Shown here: positions 15,123 through 24,234 of the stretch, piece after piece | Numbering within the stretch: the first letter of the stretch is position 1 | Layout of the letters: every line of letters begins with the position of its first letter | DNA from: Psychroserpens sp. SPM9 | GTDB lineage: Bacteria > Bacteroidota > Bacteroidia > Flavobacteriales > Flavobacteriaceae | Direction: 5' to 3' | DNA: 50,423 bases | NCBI RefSeq assembly: GCF_025153525.1 | Contig: NZ_JANZNR010000010.1 | Coordinates: 1 to 50,423, forward strand | The notes under the pieces: generated by a model | The model's input: the letters and a program-made list of their open reading frames with translations, nothing else | The model's database searches: none | Told to the model about the DNA's origin: nothing | Program-made: the position numbers and the translations under genes

Positions 15123-16655
15123 TTAGTAGCTGTTTTGGTGTGTAATAATATGTTGCGCCTTTTCTTTTATCTGCTGAAGCTCATGCGGACTCATTTTGTC
15201 TAAAAGATTGTACATCATTCCCATTCTAAAATTATTACCTAATTGATCTCGTTTATCATCTAAGAAATTCCAATACAGACTATTAAACGGACAAGCATCA
15301 TCACCAATTTTTTTACTTTTATTATAGTGGCAAGACTTACAATAGTTGCTCATTTTGTTGATATATGATCCTGAAGAGACATAAGGTTTGGTGGCAATTT
15401 GTCCGCCATCAGCAAATTGACTCATGCCTCTGGTATTTGGTAATTGTACCCATTCTATGGCATCTACATAGATTCCAAGATACCAGGCATCAACGTCATC
15501 AGGATTGGTTTGCGTGAGTAAAGCGTAATTTCCTGTAATCATCAACCGTTGAATGTGATGCGCATAACCATTGTCAAGCGAATTATTGATAGCGTGTTTA
15601 AGGCAATTCATTTTAGTATCTCCAGTCCAGAAAAAATCAGCTAGTGAATGGTGATTCTCTAATTCATTTTTAGATTTATATTCAGGCATTAAAGCCCAAT
15701 ACATGCCTCTCATATATTCTCTCCAGCCAATAACTTGCCTTATAAATCCTTCAACTTGCGAAATGTGAATGGCATCGCCATGTTTCCTGTAGTAATTCAT
15801 TACTGTAGTAACAACATCTCTGGGAGATAACAATTTTAAATTCATAGCAAATGATAAGCGTGAATGAAATAAATACGTCTCATCTGTGTGCATCGCATCC
15901 TGATAATCGCCAAAATGAACTAAAAGTGTTTCACAAAAATATTTAAGTTGTTTTAACGCTTGAGGTCTTGTAATAGGGTAGGAGAACGTTTTAGTTTCTA
16001 AGCGTCCAAATGTCTCAATTTGCGCTGTTTCTATATCTGTTTTTACTTTGGAAACGTCATTTTTGAACAACTTATAAGTTGGTATGTCAACATCGCCTTT
16101 CCAAGTATTTCTATTGCTTTTATCATAGTTCCATTGTCCTCCTTCTGGCTGATCACTAATCATCAAAATATCATGCTTTTTGCGCATATCTCTGTAGAAA
16201 TTTTCCATGAGATATTGTTTTTTGCCTTTAAAAAATTGAGCTAAGTCCTGACGTTTTGTGTAGAAATGCTCTGCGGAAACAGCTTTTGATTCAAATTGGA
16301 GTGCTTTGCATAAAGTTTTAAGCTGAAGGTCTAAACGGTACTCGTCAGGTTGGATATATTCAAAATATTCGATATCGTAACGCTCTATTAGTAACTTTAA
16401 GTTTTTAGTAAGGTCTTGTGTATTTTGTGTGTCGTTAATTTTGAAGTATTCGATATGATGACCTTCAGAAGCAACAGTCTTTGAAAATTCACGCATGGCA
16501 GCAAAAAAGCCAATTACTTTTTGAATGTGGTGCTTAACGTAGTCGGTTTCCTGGCGCATTTCAAACATACAGTAAATCACATCTTTGTTAGTGGTTTTAA
16601 ACCACGAATGCTTAATGTTGAGTTGGTCACCTAATATGAGTCTTAATGTCTTCAT
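15123..16655 (-). CDS. iron-sulfur photolyase/cryptochrome (PhrB-type, (6-4) photolyase-like)
   Basis: 510 residues, the length of the FeS-BCP family. It begins TLRLILGDQLNIKHSWF. The four cluster cysteines are present with the spacing known from Agrobacterium PhrB: Cys351 (MNCLKHA), Cys439 and Cys442 (NYCKSCHYN), and Cys455 (DDACPFN). FAD-domain motifs include HSRLSFAMNLKLLSP, FIRQVIGWREYMRGMYW and VDAIEWVQLPNTRGMSQFADGG. Members repair (6-4) photoproducts or act as photoreceptors, and bind a lumazine antenna in the characterised case. It starts 15 bp after the Cry-DASH gene; the end of the protein is the last coding part of the right operon. Confidence 0.94.
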   Translation of the reverse strand: MKTLRLILGDQLNIKHSWFKTTNKDVIYCMFEMRQETDYVKHHIQKVIGFFAAMREFSKTVASEGHHIEYFKINDTQNTQDLTKNLKLLIERYDIEYFEYIQPDEYRLDLQLKTLCKALQFESKAVSAEHFYTKRQDLAQFFKGKKQYLMENFYRDMRKKHDILMISDQPEGGQWNYDKSNRNTWKGDVDIPTYKLFKNDVSKVKTDIETAQIETFGRLETKTFSYPITRPQALKQLKYFCETLLVHFGDYQDAMHTDETYLFHSRLSFAMNLKLLSPRDVVTTVMNYYRKHGDAIHISQVEGFIRQVIGWREYMRGMYWALMPEYKSKNELENHHSLADFFWTGDTKMNCLKHAINNSLDNGYAHHIQRLMITGNYALLTQTNPDDVDAWYLGIYVDAIEWVQLPNTRGMSQFADGGQIATKPYVSSGSYINKMSNYCKSCHYNKSKKIGDDACPFNSLYWNFLDDKRDQLGNNFRMGMMYNLLDKMSPHELQQIKEKAQHIITHQNSY

Positions 16656-16670
16656 TTAAAATAGTGTGTC

Positions 16671-17966
16671 TTATAACCATAAGTTTTGAAATTCACCATT
16701 GGCATCATAACGCTCGGCTTGTAATTTGACATTGAATTTTCGGTCTCTTGGGTCATTTCCAACACCAGCAACATACATCCAGTTTCCGTAGTTGCTATGT
16801 ACATCATAATCGATAAGCATGGATTCAAAATAAGCGGCACCAATACGCCAGTCTAAATGCATGTCTTTTGAAAAGTAAGACGCTACATTTTGCCGACCTC
16901 TATTGCTCATCCAGCCGGTTTTGGCGAGTTCAATCATATTCGCATTTACAAAATGTGATGGTGTAGTTCCGTTAATCCACTTTTTGATTTGATTTTCATT
17001 TTGATACCAATCATAATCTTTATGGAGAATACCACCAAGTTTGAAAATGTCATTTTGATGTTTCAAAGCAATATATTTAAAATAGTCTCTCCATATAAGT
17101 TCAAAAATGAGCCAGTAGGTTGATTCATTTTTAATGTGTGTGTCTTCAAATGTTTTAATTTGCCAATAAATGGTTCTGGCAGAAATGCTACCATTGGCTA
17201 ACCAAGGTGAGAACTTTGAACTAAAATCTACTCCAACTAATCCATTTCGTGTTTTTTTATAGGAGGCTATTTTTTTAGATTTAAAAAAATAATCGTCAAG
17301 TCTTTGTAAGGCATTTGTTTCGCCACCCTGAAAAGGAAAAGCGCTGTTAGGGTGTTTGTCAAACACTTCAAAACCTAATTCCTGAAGTGTAGGAGCATAA
17401 GTGTCATTAGTAATCTCACTAATTTGTTCAGATGGAGAATTGATAGTGACAGGTTTAACTGTACTGTTTAACTCCACATTTTTTCTAAACCTGGTAAAGA
17501 CTTCAGGGATCTCATCAAACGACATCTGAATGTCATCTGGGTGAAATAAAAACTGATCGTAATATTCGTGAAATATTATCGTATTCGGTAAGCTGGATTT
17601 TGTTCTTGCTAATGTTTGGACTTCTTCATCTGTCCATTCCTTTTGTAAGTATATGGAGGAAATAGAGAAGATATCTACTAAGTTTTTTATAGCGTTTTCA
17701 GGGGTGTCTATGGTTATAAACAACTCGATGTTGAGTTGCTTTAGGTTGGTTTTTAACTGGTTGATGGTTTCAATCAAAAATTGAGCTCTGTAGCGTTCGG
17801 TTTTTTTAAAACCAAATTTAGAAATGGTATACTGTTTAGGATCAAAACAATAACAAGCTATAAGGTGCTTATGATTTGAAATAGCCTGATTGAGTGTATA
17901 GTTATCTTGAACTCTTAAGTCGTTTTTAAACCAAATTAATCCTATGTTGTCTTGTTTCTTCTGCAC
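16671..17966 (-). CDS. DASH-family cryptochrome (GTG start)
   Basis: 431 residues. It starts at GTG 17966; an in-frame TAG lies three codons upstream, so no ATG is available. DASH features: [55 protein letters not shown], the FAD domain with [34 protein letters not shown], and [21 protein letters not shown] near the end. DASH cryptochromes bind FAD and MTHF, repair CPDs mainly in single-stranded or looped DNA, and can act as blue-light sensors. Its start overlaps the DUF2256 gene by 25 bp. Confidence 0.94.
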   Translation of the reverse strand: MQKKQDNIGLIWFKNDLRVQDNYTLNQAISNHKHLIACYCFDPKQYTISKFGFKKTERYRAQFLIETINQLKTNLKQLNIELFITIDTPENAIKNLVDIFSISSIYLQKEWTDEEVQTLARTKSSLPNTIIFHEYYDQFLFHPDDIQMSFDEIPEVFTRFRKNVELNSTVKPVTINSPSEQISEITNDTYAPTLQELGFEVFDKHPNSAFPFQGGETNALQRLDDYFFKSKKIASYKKTRNGLVGVDFSSKFSPWLANGSISARTIYWQIKTFEDTHIKNESTYWLIFELIWRDYFKYIALKHQNDIFKLGGILHKDYDWYQNENQIKKWINGTTPSHFVNANMIELAKTGWMSNRGRQNVASYFSKDMHLDWRIGAAYFESMLIDYDVHSNYGNWMYVAGVGNDPRDRKFNVKLQAERYDANGEFQNLWL

Positions 17967-18085
17967 TTTTGACTACAATATTTTACATGTTCCCAGTTCT
18001 TTGCCCACTTCTTTCTCCAGTTAAATGTGAGGCCACAGGTTGGACACTGTTTTTCTGGAAGGTATTGTTTTTTATGATTAGACAT
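17942..18085 (-). CDS. DUF2256 zinc-ribbon mini-protein
   Basis: 47 residues starting at ATG 18085: [18 protein letters not shown]..., with two CxxC-type pairs (CPTCG at 14-18, CSQKC at 37-41) flanking the basic, tryptophan-rich segment [18 protein letters not shown]. That is the DUF2256 family pattern, typically encoded beside cryptochromes. The gene overlaps the DUF2867 gene by 8 bp at its start and the Cry-DASH gene by 25 bp at its end, so the three are translationally linked. It probably binds zinc; the role is unknown. It is easily missed because of its size. Confidence 0.9.
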   Translation of the reverse strand: MSNHKKQYLPEKQCPTCGLTFNWRKKWAKNWEHVKYCSQKCRRNKTT

Positions 18086-19502
18086 CGACAAGCTTATTAA
18101 TCATACCTTTAAAGATTAAGCCATGAAACGGTAAAACGCTATACCAGTACAAGCGCCCCCAAAGTCCGCGAGGTCTAAATGTGGCTGTTTGTTTGAGTAA
18201 ACCATCTTCAATTTTAAATTCTAGCCAGGCTTCACCAGGAAGGCGCATTTCAGCATAGAGTAGAAGTTTTTTTTGAGCCTTATCGGCAAATATGACGCGC
18301 CAAAAATCCAACGCATCACCAGCATCAAGTTGTGTCGGACTTGTTCGTCCGCGACGCAAACCAATACCACCAAGAAGTTTATCTATATAACCTCTAATTT
18401 TCCATAAAAAGGTGCCATAATACCATCCTGTGGTACCACCAATACGCCAGATTTTGTCAATAGTTTTTTCTGAATTTATAACCGGACGCTCTTTATAGTC
18501 CTGAAAACAACCATATTTTGGAACGTTAATATACTTATGAAGGTTATTCTTTAAACGACCACTGCTCACCATAGAATCTTTCCAGCTGGATACGATACTA
18601 TTTTGCTCTATCTTTTCAAAGGCATGTGCTACAGCTGCTTTATATGAAATGGGATCTACCTGAAGCAAGGTGTTTATATGACTGGGTTTTCCAATAATTT
18701 GAACACCCATACTATCAACCAAACTGGTTGCTAGTTTATAAGAAGTGGAAGTGACAAAATATAGCCAGTAGGATGATAATTTTGGAGTCATTACTGGTAC
18801 TGTTAATATATAACGCTTTAATCCTCTCACTTCGGCAAATTGTAAGAGCATTTGTTTGTAGGTTAAAACTTCTGGACCAAACACATCAAATGATTTGTTA
18901 TAGACATCTTCAAAACCAACACTGCGATGTAAAAAGCTCAAAATATCTCTTACAGCAAGTGGTTGTGTTTTGGTATTTAGCCATTTTGGAGCAATCATAA
19001 ACGGTAACTTTTCGACTAAATCTCTAATGATTTCAAAAGAAGAGCTTCCAGAACCAACAATAATTCCTGCTTTAAAAATGGTAAGTGCGTAGGCGTCAGA
19101 CTGCAGTAGATTTTCAACATTTTTACGCGACTGAAGATGCTTAGATAAATTATCTTCGTTTGTAATCCCGCTTAAATAAATAACTTGTTTAACTGTTGTT
19201 TTTTCAAGTTGATTTTTGAAGTTTTTTGCACAGCGTTCTTCAAGAGATTCGAAATCTTTAGAGGAATTAGACATGGAGTGAATGAGATAGAACGCAACGT
19301 CGATATCATCCGGAATAGAATGAAGTGTTTCAGGTTTTAAAAAATCGGCTTCAATAACATCGATTGAGGCTTCTTCAGCATAACTTTTATCGGCTCGTAA
19401 CTTGTCTCTTACGGCACATACTACTTGGTGGTCGTCATTTACTAATAACGGAATTAAACGCTTTCCGATATAACCTGTTGCTCCAGTAACCAGAATTTTC
19501 AT
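18078..19502 (-). CDS. NAD(P)-binding protein with C-terminal DUF2867 domain
   Basis: 474 residues. The N-terminal half is an atypical SDR/NmrA-like Rossmann domain: [19 protein letters not shown] (nucleotide loop at residues 7-13), [51 protein letters not shown] and [15 protein letters not shown]. The C-terminal part (about 330-474) is DUF2867: [69 protein letters not shown], then [19 protein letters not shown]. Proteins of this architecture recur in light-induced photolyase clusters of other bacteria, as far as I recall. The substrate is unknown. The ATG overlaps the flavin reductase stop by 4 bp. Confidence 0.9.
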   Translation of the reverse strand: MKILVTGATGYIGKRLIPLLVNDDHQVVCAVRDKLRADKSYAEEASIDVIEADFLKPETLHSIPDDIDVAFYLIHSMSNSSKDFESLEERCAKNFKNQLEKTTVKQVIYLSGITNEDNLSKHLQSRKNVENLLQSDAYALTIFKAGIIVGSGSSSFEIIRDLVEKLPFMIAPKWLNTKTQPLAVRDILSFLHRSVGFEDVYNKSFDVFGPEVLTYKQMLLQFAEVRGLKRYILTVPVMTPKLSSYWLYFVTSTSYKLATSLVDSMGVQIIGKPSHINTLLQVDPISYKAAVAHAFEKIEQNSIVSSWKDSMVSSGRLKNNLHKYINVPKYGCFQDYKERPVINSEKTIDKIWRIGGTTGWYYGTFLWKIRGYIDKLLGGIGLRRGRTSPTQLDAGDALDFWRVIFADKAQKKLLLYAEMRLPGEAWLEFKIEDGLLKQTATFRPRGLWGRLYWYSVLPFHGLIFKGMINKLVDV

Positions 19503-20125
19503 GACAAATCAGTTTTTGGTCTTTGGTATGCAAAGCGTGATTTTAATTCGGGAATTGCGTAGCCATCCAGACCATTAATTGTGGCTACATTTCCTTTTGA
19601 TAAATTTATAAACCCATCATCTTCAAGTAATGCATTATCAACATGTAATCCCATAATTTCTCCAATGATAAGGATGGTATCATTAGCTTTGATGTGATAT
19701 TCTTCAACAAATTTCATGGCTAATTGGAGCGGAGCACCTTTGACGAAAGGCGCATAGAACTCATGTTTATATTCTGAAATGAGCTGTGTTTTATCAAATT
19801 CGGAAATATCTGAATCGTATTTGGCCGACGTATGATGCGCATCTTCTAAAATAGGTTCATGAACATGGTTAATGGTATAAAATCCTGTAGACTTTATATT
19901 TTCATAGGTATGTCTCAATACCGTTGTTGGTCTGCAGAAAAATCCAAGCATAGGCGGATTTGAGCCTATATGTGTCACAGAACTAAATACAGCAACATTT
20001 TCTATGTCATTTTTAGATTTTGTGCCTAATAAATTAGCCGATTTGTAACCCGAACAACTATTAATTAAGTTAATGCGGTATACATGATGAAAGTTGTTCA
20101 ACGCTTCATTGCTAATATAAGTCAT
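19499..20125 (-). CDS. flavin reductase family protein (FMN-binding split barrel)
   Basis: 208 residues. The split-barrel flavin reductase-like fold shows in SGYKSANLLGTKSKNDIENVAVFSSVTHIGSNPPMLGFFCRP, HTYENIKSTGFYTINHVHE, the APFVKGAPLQLAMKFVEEYHIKANDTILIIGEI region and NGLDGY. The family reduces or binds FMN/FAD using NAD(P)H. In this setting it might supply reduced flavin to the photolyases, which is a guess from context. It overlaps its neighbours: the AarF stop and its ATG share a base at 20125, and its end overlaps the DUF2867 gene by 4 bp. Confidence 0.88.
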   Translation of the reverse strand: MTYISNEALNNFHHVYRINLINSCSGYKSANLLGTKSKNDIENVAVFSSVTHIGSNPPMLGFFCRPTTVLRHTYENIKSTGFYTINHVHEPILEDAHHTSAKYDSDISEFDKTQLISEYKHEFYAPFVKGAPLQLAMKFVEEYHIKANDTILIIGEIMGLHVDNALLEDDGFINLSKGNVATINGLDGYAIPELKSRFAYQRPKTDLS

Positions 20126-21435
20126 TATAAGGTTTTAAAATTATTGATTTTGATGTCCTTGGCTTTTAAATCAAACATCAGATTGTATAGTCCAAAAAAT
20201 GTTCTGTTGATGTAAATAAAATGTTTAGAACCACGATTACCATTCATTTTTCTGAGTTCCGTACTTTTTGAATAACGTTCACCCAATTCGGCTATTTTTC
20301 CAAAAAAATCACCATCAGAAAAGTCGAAGGTTTCAGCATGAAAAGGCTGTGTGAAAAGGCTTAGCATTTCATGGAACATATCGGTAAAAAAAGCAATTTC
20401 TTTAGGCGTGTCGTCTGGTCGTAATATTTCAAGTTGGTATAGTTTTTCAATAAAATAATCACGATTATTAATATTGTCTTTTTCAGCTAATTCAAAATAT
20501 GGGCTATAAAATTCGTTCGGAATGGTTTTCATACAGCCAAAATCGAGTGCAATCAATTGTCCGCTTTCAGATACTAAAAAGTTACCAGGATGCGGATCGG
20601 CATGTACCTTTTTTAATTTGTGAATTTGAAACATGTAAAAATCCCAAAGCGCCTGACCTAATTGGTTTGAAAATTCCTGATTGGTATTATGAGCTGTAAA
20701 TTCAGAAAGGTGCTCACCAACCATATAATCCATAGTGATGATTCGCTCTGAAGATAAGTCTTCATAATATTTAGGAAATAAAAGATTCGGGATATGAGCA
20801 CAATTTTGAGCAATTTCTTTACTCTGTTTAACTTCTAGAATATAATCGGTCTCTTCAATGAGTTTGCTTTCAACTTCTTTAAAATATTTGTCTGAATCTT
20901 TTCCTTTGATATTAAACATGCTCATCGCTATAGGTTTTACCATAGCCAAATCTGATGTGATACTTTCGGCAACTCCTGGATATTGGATTTTCACAGCAAG
21001 TTTCTTCCCGTTTTTTTCTGCAATATGGACCTGTCCTATACTGGCAGCATTTACAGAAGTTGCGTTGAAGGTATCATAAATGTCGTTTGGTGATTTTCCG
21101 AAGTAAGTTTTAAATGTTTTAAGAACTAAAGGAGGTGATAATGGAGGAACAGAAAACTGCGCCAGAGAAAACTTTTCTACATAAGCCTGAGGTAAAATGC
21201 TTTTTTCCATGCTGAGCATTTGTGCAACTTTAAGCGCACTGCCTTTAAGTTGTTTTAAGCCGTCATAAATATCTTCAGCATTATTTTGGTCGAGACGTTC
21301 TTTGGCCTCAATTTCTGTTTTAGTGATTTTGTCACCGTAATATTTGAGATAATTCACACCTACTTTTGCGCCAGTAGAAACAAGTTTAGTAGCTCTTTGT
21401 ATTTTGGACGTTGGGATTTTATTAATGGTTTTCAT
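20125..21435 (-). CDS. AarF/ABC1/UbiB family kinase-like protein
   Basis: 436 residues of the atypical protein-kinase-like UbiB family. Visible motifs are the extended KxGQ region (LKGSALKVAQMLSMEK, here with KVAQ in place of KxGQ), the alanine-rich nucleotide loop NAASIGQVHIAEKNGKKLAVKIQYPG, the HADPHPGNFLVSESGQ catalytic loop and ALDFGC (the DFG equivalent). Family members support isoprenoid-quinone and other lipid metabolism through ATPase activity. No membrane helices are evident at the C-terminus. It is 10 bp downstream of the TetR-like gene and part of the right photoprotection operon. Confidence 0.92.
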   Translation of the reverse strand: MKTINKIPTSKIQRATKLVSTGAKVGVNYLKYYGDKITKTEIEAKERLDQNNAEDIYDGLKQLKGSALKVAQMLSMEKSILPQAYVEKFSLAQFSVPPLSPPLVLKTFKTYFGKSPNDIYDTFNATSVNAASIGQVHIAEKNGKKLAVKIQYPGVAESITSDLAMVKPIAMSMFNIKGKDSDKYFKEVESKLIEETDYILEVKQSKEIAQNCAHIPNLLFPKYYEDLSSERIITMDYMVGEHLSEFTAHNTNQEFSNQLGQALWDFYMFQIHKLKKVHADPHPGNFLVSESGQLIALDFGCMKTIPNEFYSPYFELAEKDNINNRDYFIEKLYQLEILRPDDTPKEIAFFTDMFHEMLSLFTQPFHAETFDFSDGDFFGKIAELGERYSKSTELRKMNGNRGSKHFIYINRTFFGLYNLMFDLKAKDIKINNFKTL

Positions 21436-21445
21436 AAGGCGCAGA

Positions 21446-22108
21446 TTAATTCATTTGTATTTTTTCTTTGTATAAAAACTTTCCAAAATCGATAAGGCTT
21501 TTTAATGGTGCAACATCAAGCACATCAAAACTGGTGTTCACAGATTTTTCAATAAAAACATCTGTTTTTTCAAATGCAGGAGAACTGTCATCCAGCCAGA
21601 ACTTTAGTGTTAGCAATAATTGAAACCATGCTGATTCTTTTAGTCCACGACGTTGAATTTTATCGATGTGTTCTTGTTTTGTTTCTATGATATCAATATC
21701 AAGGTGTTCGATATAATTAGTAAATGCTTGTTTTAATTCTGAAAGATGTGCTAATCCTTTTAAGCCGTTTTTATGCTCTTCAAGTACCAGCTTTACATAA
21801 CTTCTGTTAGCGGTTAAGTTTTCAAAAAATGTAAAATAAAAACTCAATAGTTTGTTTCTGGCATTGAAGGAAATGTAATCGTCATTAGTTTCTAAAATGC
21901 TAAGAGTGTTATCAAAAAATACTTTAAAGATATATTTGGAAACCGCTTGAAAAGAACCAAAATGCTCATAAAATAGAGGTTCATCAAAATTATTTGCCTT
22001 CGCAAATGCATACACATTTTTTGGTTGACTATTGTGTTCTAACAGGTGATCCATATAGAAAGTCACAATATTTTGCTTTGATATAGTTTTTTTTTTTAGC
22101 CATGACAT
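21446..22108 (-). CDS. TetR-like transcriptional regulator, first gene of the right photoprotection operon
   Basis: 220 residues. The N-terminal helices match a TetR DNA-binding domain: SKQNIVTFYMDHLLEH, then VYAFAKANNFDEPLFYEHFGSFQAVSKYIFKVFFD, corresponding to the HTH and the YxHF hinge. The HTH is less basic than usual. The remaining 150 residues form a helical ligand-binding and dimer domain rich in aromatics. As first gene behind the operator at 22122-22174 it may control its own operon and, through the second copy, the left operon; that is an inference. An alternative is a co-repressor that no longer binds DNA. Confidence 0.83.
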   Translation of the reverse strand: MSWLKKKTISKQNIVTFYMDHLLEHNSQPKNVYAFAKANNFDEPLFYEHFGSFQAVSKYIFKVFFDNTLSILETNDDYISFNARNKLLSFYFTFFENLTANRSYVKLVLEEHKNGLKGLAHLSELKQAFTNYIEHLDIDIIETKQEHIDKIQRRGLKESAWFQLLLTLKFWLDDSSPAFEKTDVFIEKSVNTSFDVLDVAPLKSLIDFGKFLYKEKIQMN

Positions 22109-22121
22109 TTAAAATATAATG

Positions 22122-22174
22122 TAAAGATACATAATGTTTAATTATTTACCTGTAACGTTAAACAAAAATTAACA
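22122..22174 (-). promoter_or_regulatory. promoter/operator of the right photoprotection operon, copy B of a shared element
   Basis: On the minus strand TGTTAATTTTTGTTTAA (22174-22158) is identical over 17 nt to copy A. ATTAAACATT (22142-22133) and a -7-like TATCTTTA (22129-22122) follow at the same distances as in copy A. About 38 of 53 positions agree. The ATG of the TetR-like gene is 13 nt downstream. Confidence 0.75.
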
Positions 22175-22343
22175 AGAGCTGTAACTATAGGGTCGAGAAT
22201 ACGGCTTGAAAATTCTTTACAATCTTAATTTTTAATTTAGATAAAGTAGTAGGAGCCTTAATTTAAGGTTTTATTAACAAACAAAGGCTGAGCTTGTTCG
22301 TAAATTTACTTGAATTTTAAAACTAATCATTAAATCTAATACA

Positions 22344-23192
22344 ATGAAAAAATTATTACTCGTATTTGCAGTGTTTGCTCTGTCTTTCACTTCATATGCA
22401 CAAATTGAAACACCTGCATCTAGCCCTTCAGCTAAGTTTGAACAAAAGGTTGGATTAACAGACATTACGATTGAATATTCGCGTCCGAGTGTCAAAGGAA
22501 GAACCATCTTTGGAGACTTAGAGCCTTTTGGAGGTATTTGGAGAACAGGCGCTAACAAAAATACAATTATCACGTTTAGTGATGATGTGACTATTGCTGG
22601 TCAAGAGGTTAAAGCAGGATCTTATGCGATGTTTACAAAATTAAATTCAGCAAAACAATGGGATGTGATGTTTTACAGCGAGACTGAAAACTGGGGTGTT
22701 CCTAAAAACTGGGACGACAGTAAAGTGGTGGCAACTGCTAAAGTAGATGTTATAGACGTTCCATTTAGTATTGAGACGATGACTATCGACATTAATAATA
22801 TTACTGCAACTGGTGGTACGATTGATATCATCTGGGATAAATCATATGTGGCAATTCCTTTTACGGTACCAACAGATAAAACAGTTACGGCTGCTATCGA
22901 TAAAATAATGGCAGGACCAAGTGCTAATGACTATTATGCATCTGCAGTATATTATTTAAACTCTGGAAAAGACATCAATCAAGCTAAAAAGTGGATTGAC
23001 AAAGCGATGTCTATGATTGAAAAGCCTGGATTCTGGCAAGTAAGACAACAATCTTTAATTTATGCTGCTGCTGGTGATAAAAAAGGGGCTATTGAATTGG
23101 CAAAGAAGTCAATGGCTGCTGCTAAGGAAGCTGAAAATGAAAACTACGTCAAGCAAAATATGGCGTCTCTAAAAGAATGGGGAGCGATGTAA
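22344..23192 (+). CDS. DUF2911 domain-containing exported protein
   Basis: 282 residues. The signal peptide is MKKLLLVFAVFALSFTSYAQ. The DUF2911 domain follows: SPSAKFEQKVGLTDITIEYSRPSVKGRTIFGDLEPFGGIWRTGANKNTIITFS, then VKAGSYAMFTKLN and WGVPKNWDDSKVVATAKV. The C-terminal 100 residues form tetratricopeptide-like helices (SAVYYLNSGKDINQAKKWIDKAM, IYAAAGDKKGAIELAKKSM). The family is common in Bacteroidota; function unknown, location periplasm or surface. Single gene with its own terminator, transcribed divergently from the TetR-like operon. Confidence 0.92.
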   Translation: MKKLLLVFAVFALSFTSYAQIETPASSPSAKFEQKVGLTDITIEYSRPSVKGRTIFGDLEPFGGIWRTGANKNTIITFSDDVTIAGQEVKAGSYAMFTKLNSAKQWDVMFYSETENWGVPKNWDDSKVVATAKVDVIDVPFSIETMTIDINNITATGGTIDIIWDKSYVAIPFTVPTDKTVTAAIDKIMAGPSANDYYASAVYYLNSGKDINQAKKWIDKAMSMIEKPGFWQVRQQSLIYAAAGDKKGAIELAKKSMAAAKEAENENYVKQNMASLKEWGAM

Positions 23193-23222
23193 TTTTCTTC
23201 GGATAGTATAAACTTAATAATC

Positions 23223-23255
23223 AGACCTTTTGAAATTTCAAAGGGTCTTTTTTTT
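23223..23255 (+). terminator. intrinsic terminator of the DUF2911 gene
   Basis: A self-complementary sequence of 26 nt (23223-23248; one G-T pair), agacctttt...aaagggtct, followed by eight T. It lies just before the stop of the convergent oxidoreductase gene and may serve both. Confidence 0.85.
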
Positions 23256-23256
23256 A

Positions 23257-24234
23257 TCAGTAATTAAGCCCAATTTGAAAACGGACTGTGTCTAATAATT
23301 GTATCAGTTTTCTGCTAAAATCAAAAGTCATGATATCGCTTTCGGTTTTGTGAGCTCTTAAGAGTTGATTAAAATGTAAAATTTCGTAATGGTAACCATT
23401 GCTTGAGTAATTAAAATCGATGGTCTCTTCTTTGTCTTCGGAAGTGAGCGTCACACTTGATGGACCATGAAACCTGGAATTAATTTTAATCGTACCGCGT
23501 TCACAATAAAATATTGCTTCGGTTGGCGTTTTCTCTAATAAGGTACTTTTTAAATGGGCTTCAACATTATAATCATAACCAAATAGCATCAAGCAGGACG
23601 AATCGACGCCATTTTCAAAAAATGTGGCTTTCGATTCAATCTGAATGGGATTTCCGAGTGTGGATAATGCCACAAAAATAGGGTAGATGCCTATATCAAG
23701 TAAACTGCCGCCTCCTAAGGATTTATCAAAGACTCTTGAACTGAAATCCAACTCAGGTTTAAATCCGAAATCAGCTTTAATTTTTACAATTTTTCCAAAG
23801 GTTTGTTCTTTAATATGCTTGAGTACAAATTGGTAATGCGGAAGAAAATAAGTCCACATCGCTTCCATCAATAAAGTGTTATTAGCTTTGGCTGTAGCAA
23901 TCATTTCCTCTACTTGAGTACTATTCATTGCAAAGGGTTTTTCGCATAAAACAGCCTTTTTATGGTTTAAGCATAAAATCGAATGTTCATTGTGAAAGGC
24001 ATGAGGCGTAGCAATATAAACGGCATCAATATTTGAATCGTTGACTAGAGCTTCATAAGTGTTGTAGGCTTTTTTTGCCTTATATAATGTTGCAAATTGA
24101 TCTGCTTTTTCCTGACTTCGAGAAGCTACTGCATACAATTGAGAATCGTTAGTGTTGATTAAATCCTGCGCAAATTTGTAGGCAATTTTACCAAGACCTA
24201 TAATTCCCCAATTGATGATTTTAGGCTTCTGCAT
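23257..24234 (-). CDS. Gfo/Idh/MocA family oxidoreductase
   Basis: 325 residues. The N-terminal Rossmann domain has INWGIIGLGKIAYKFAQDL and DAVYIATPHAFHNEHSILCLNHKKAVLCEKPFAMN, with the EKP motif that carries the catalytic-region lysine. The C-terminal beta-sheet domain has LGGGSLLDIGIYPIFVAL, where the DIGIY motif matches the DxGxYxI signature. The length and MEAMWTYFLPHYQ resemble the dihydrodiol dehydrogenase / sugar 1-dehydrogenase branch. It overlaps the symporter gene by 14 bp and is the last gene of the PIG-L/symporter operon, so a sugar-type substrate is likely. Confidence 0.92.
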   Translation of the reverse strand: MQKPKIINWGIIGLGKIAYKFAQDLINTNDSQLYAVASRSQEKADQFATLYKAKKAYNTYEALVNDSNIDAVYIATPHAFHNEHSILCLNHKKAVLCEKPFAMNSTQVEEMIATAKANNTLLMEAMWTYFLPHYQFVLKHIKEQTFGKIVKIKADFGFKPELDFSSRVFDKSLGGGSLLDIGIYPIFVALSTLGNPIQIESKATFFENGVDSSCLMLFGYDYNVEAHLKSTLLEKTPTEAIFYCERGTIKINSRFHGPSSVTLTSEDKEETIDFNYSSNGYHYEILHFNQLLRAHKTESDIMTFDFSRKLIQLLDTVRFQIGLNY

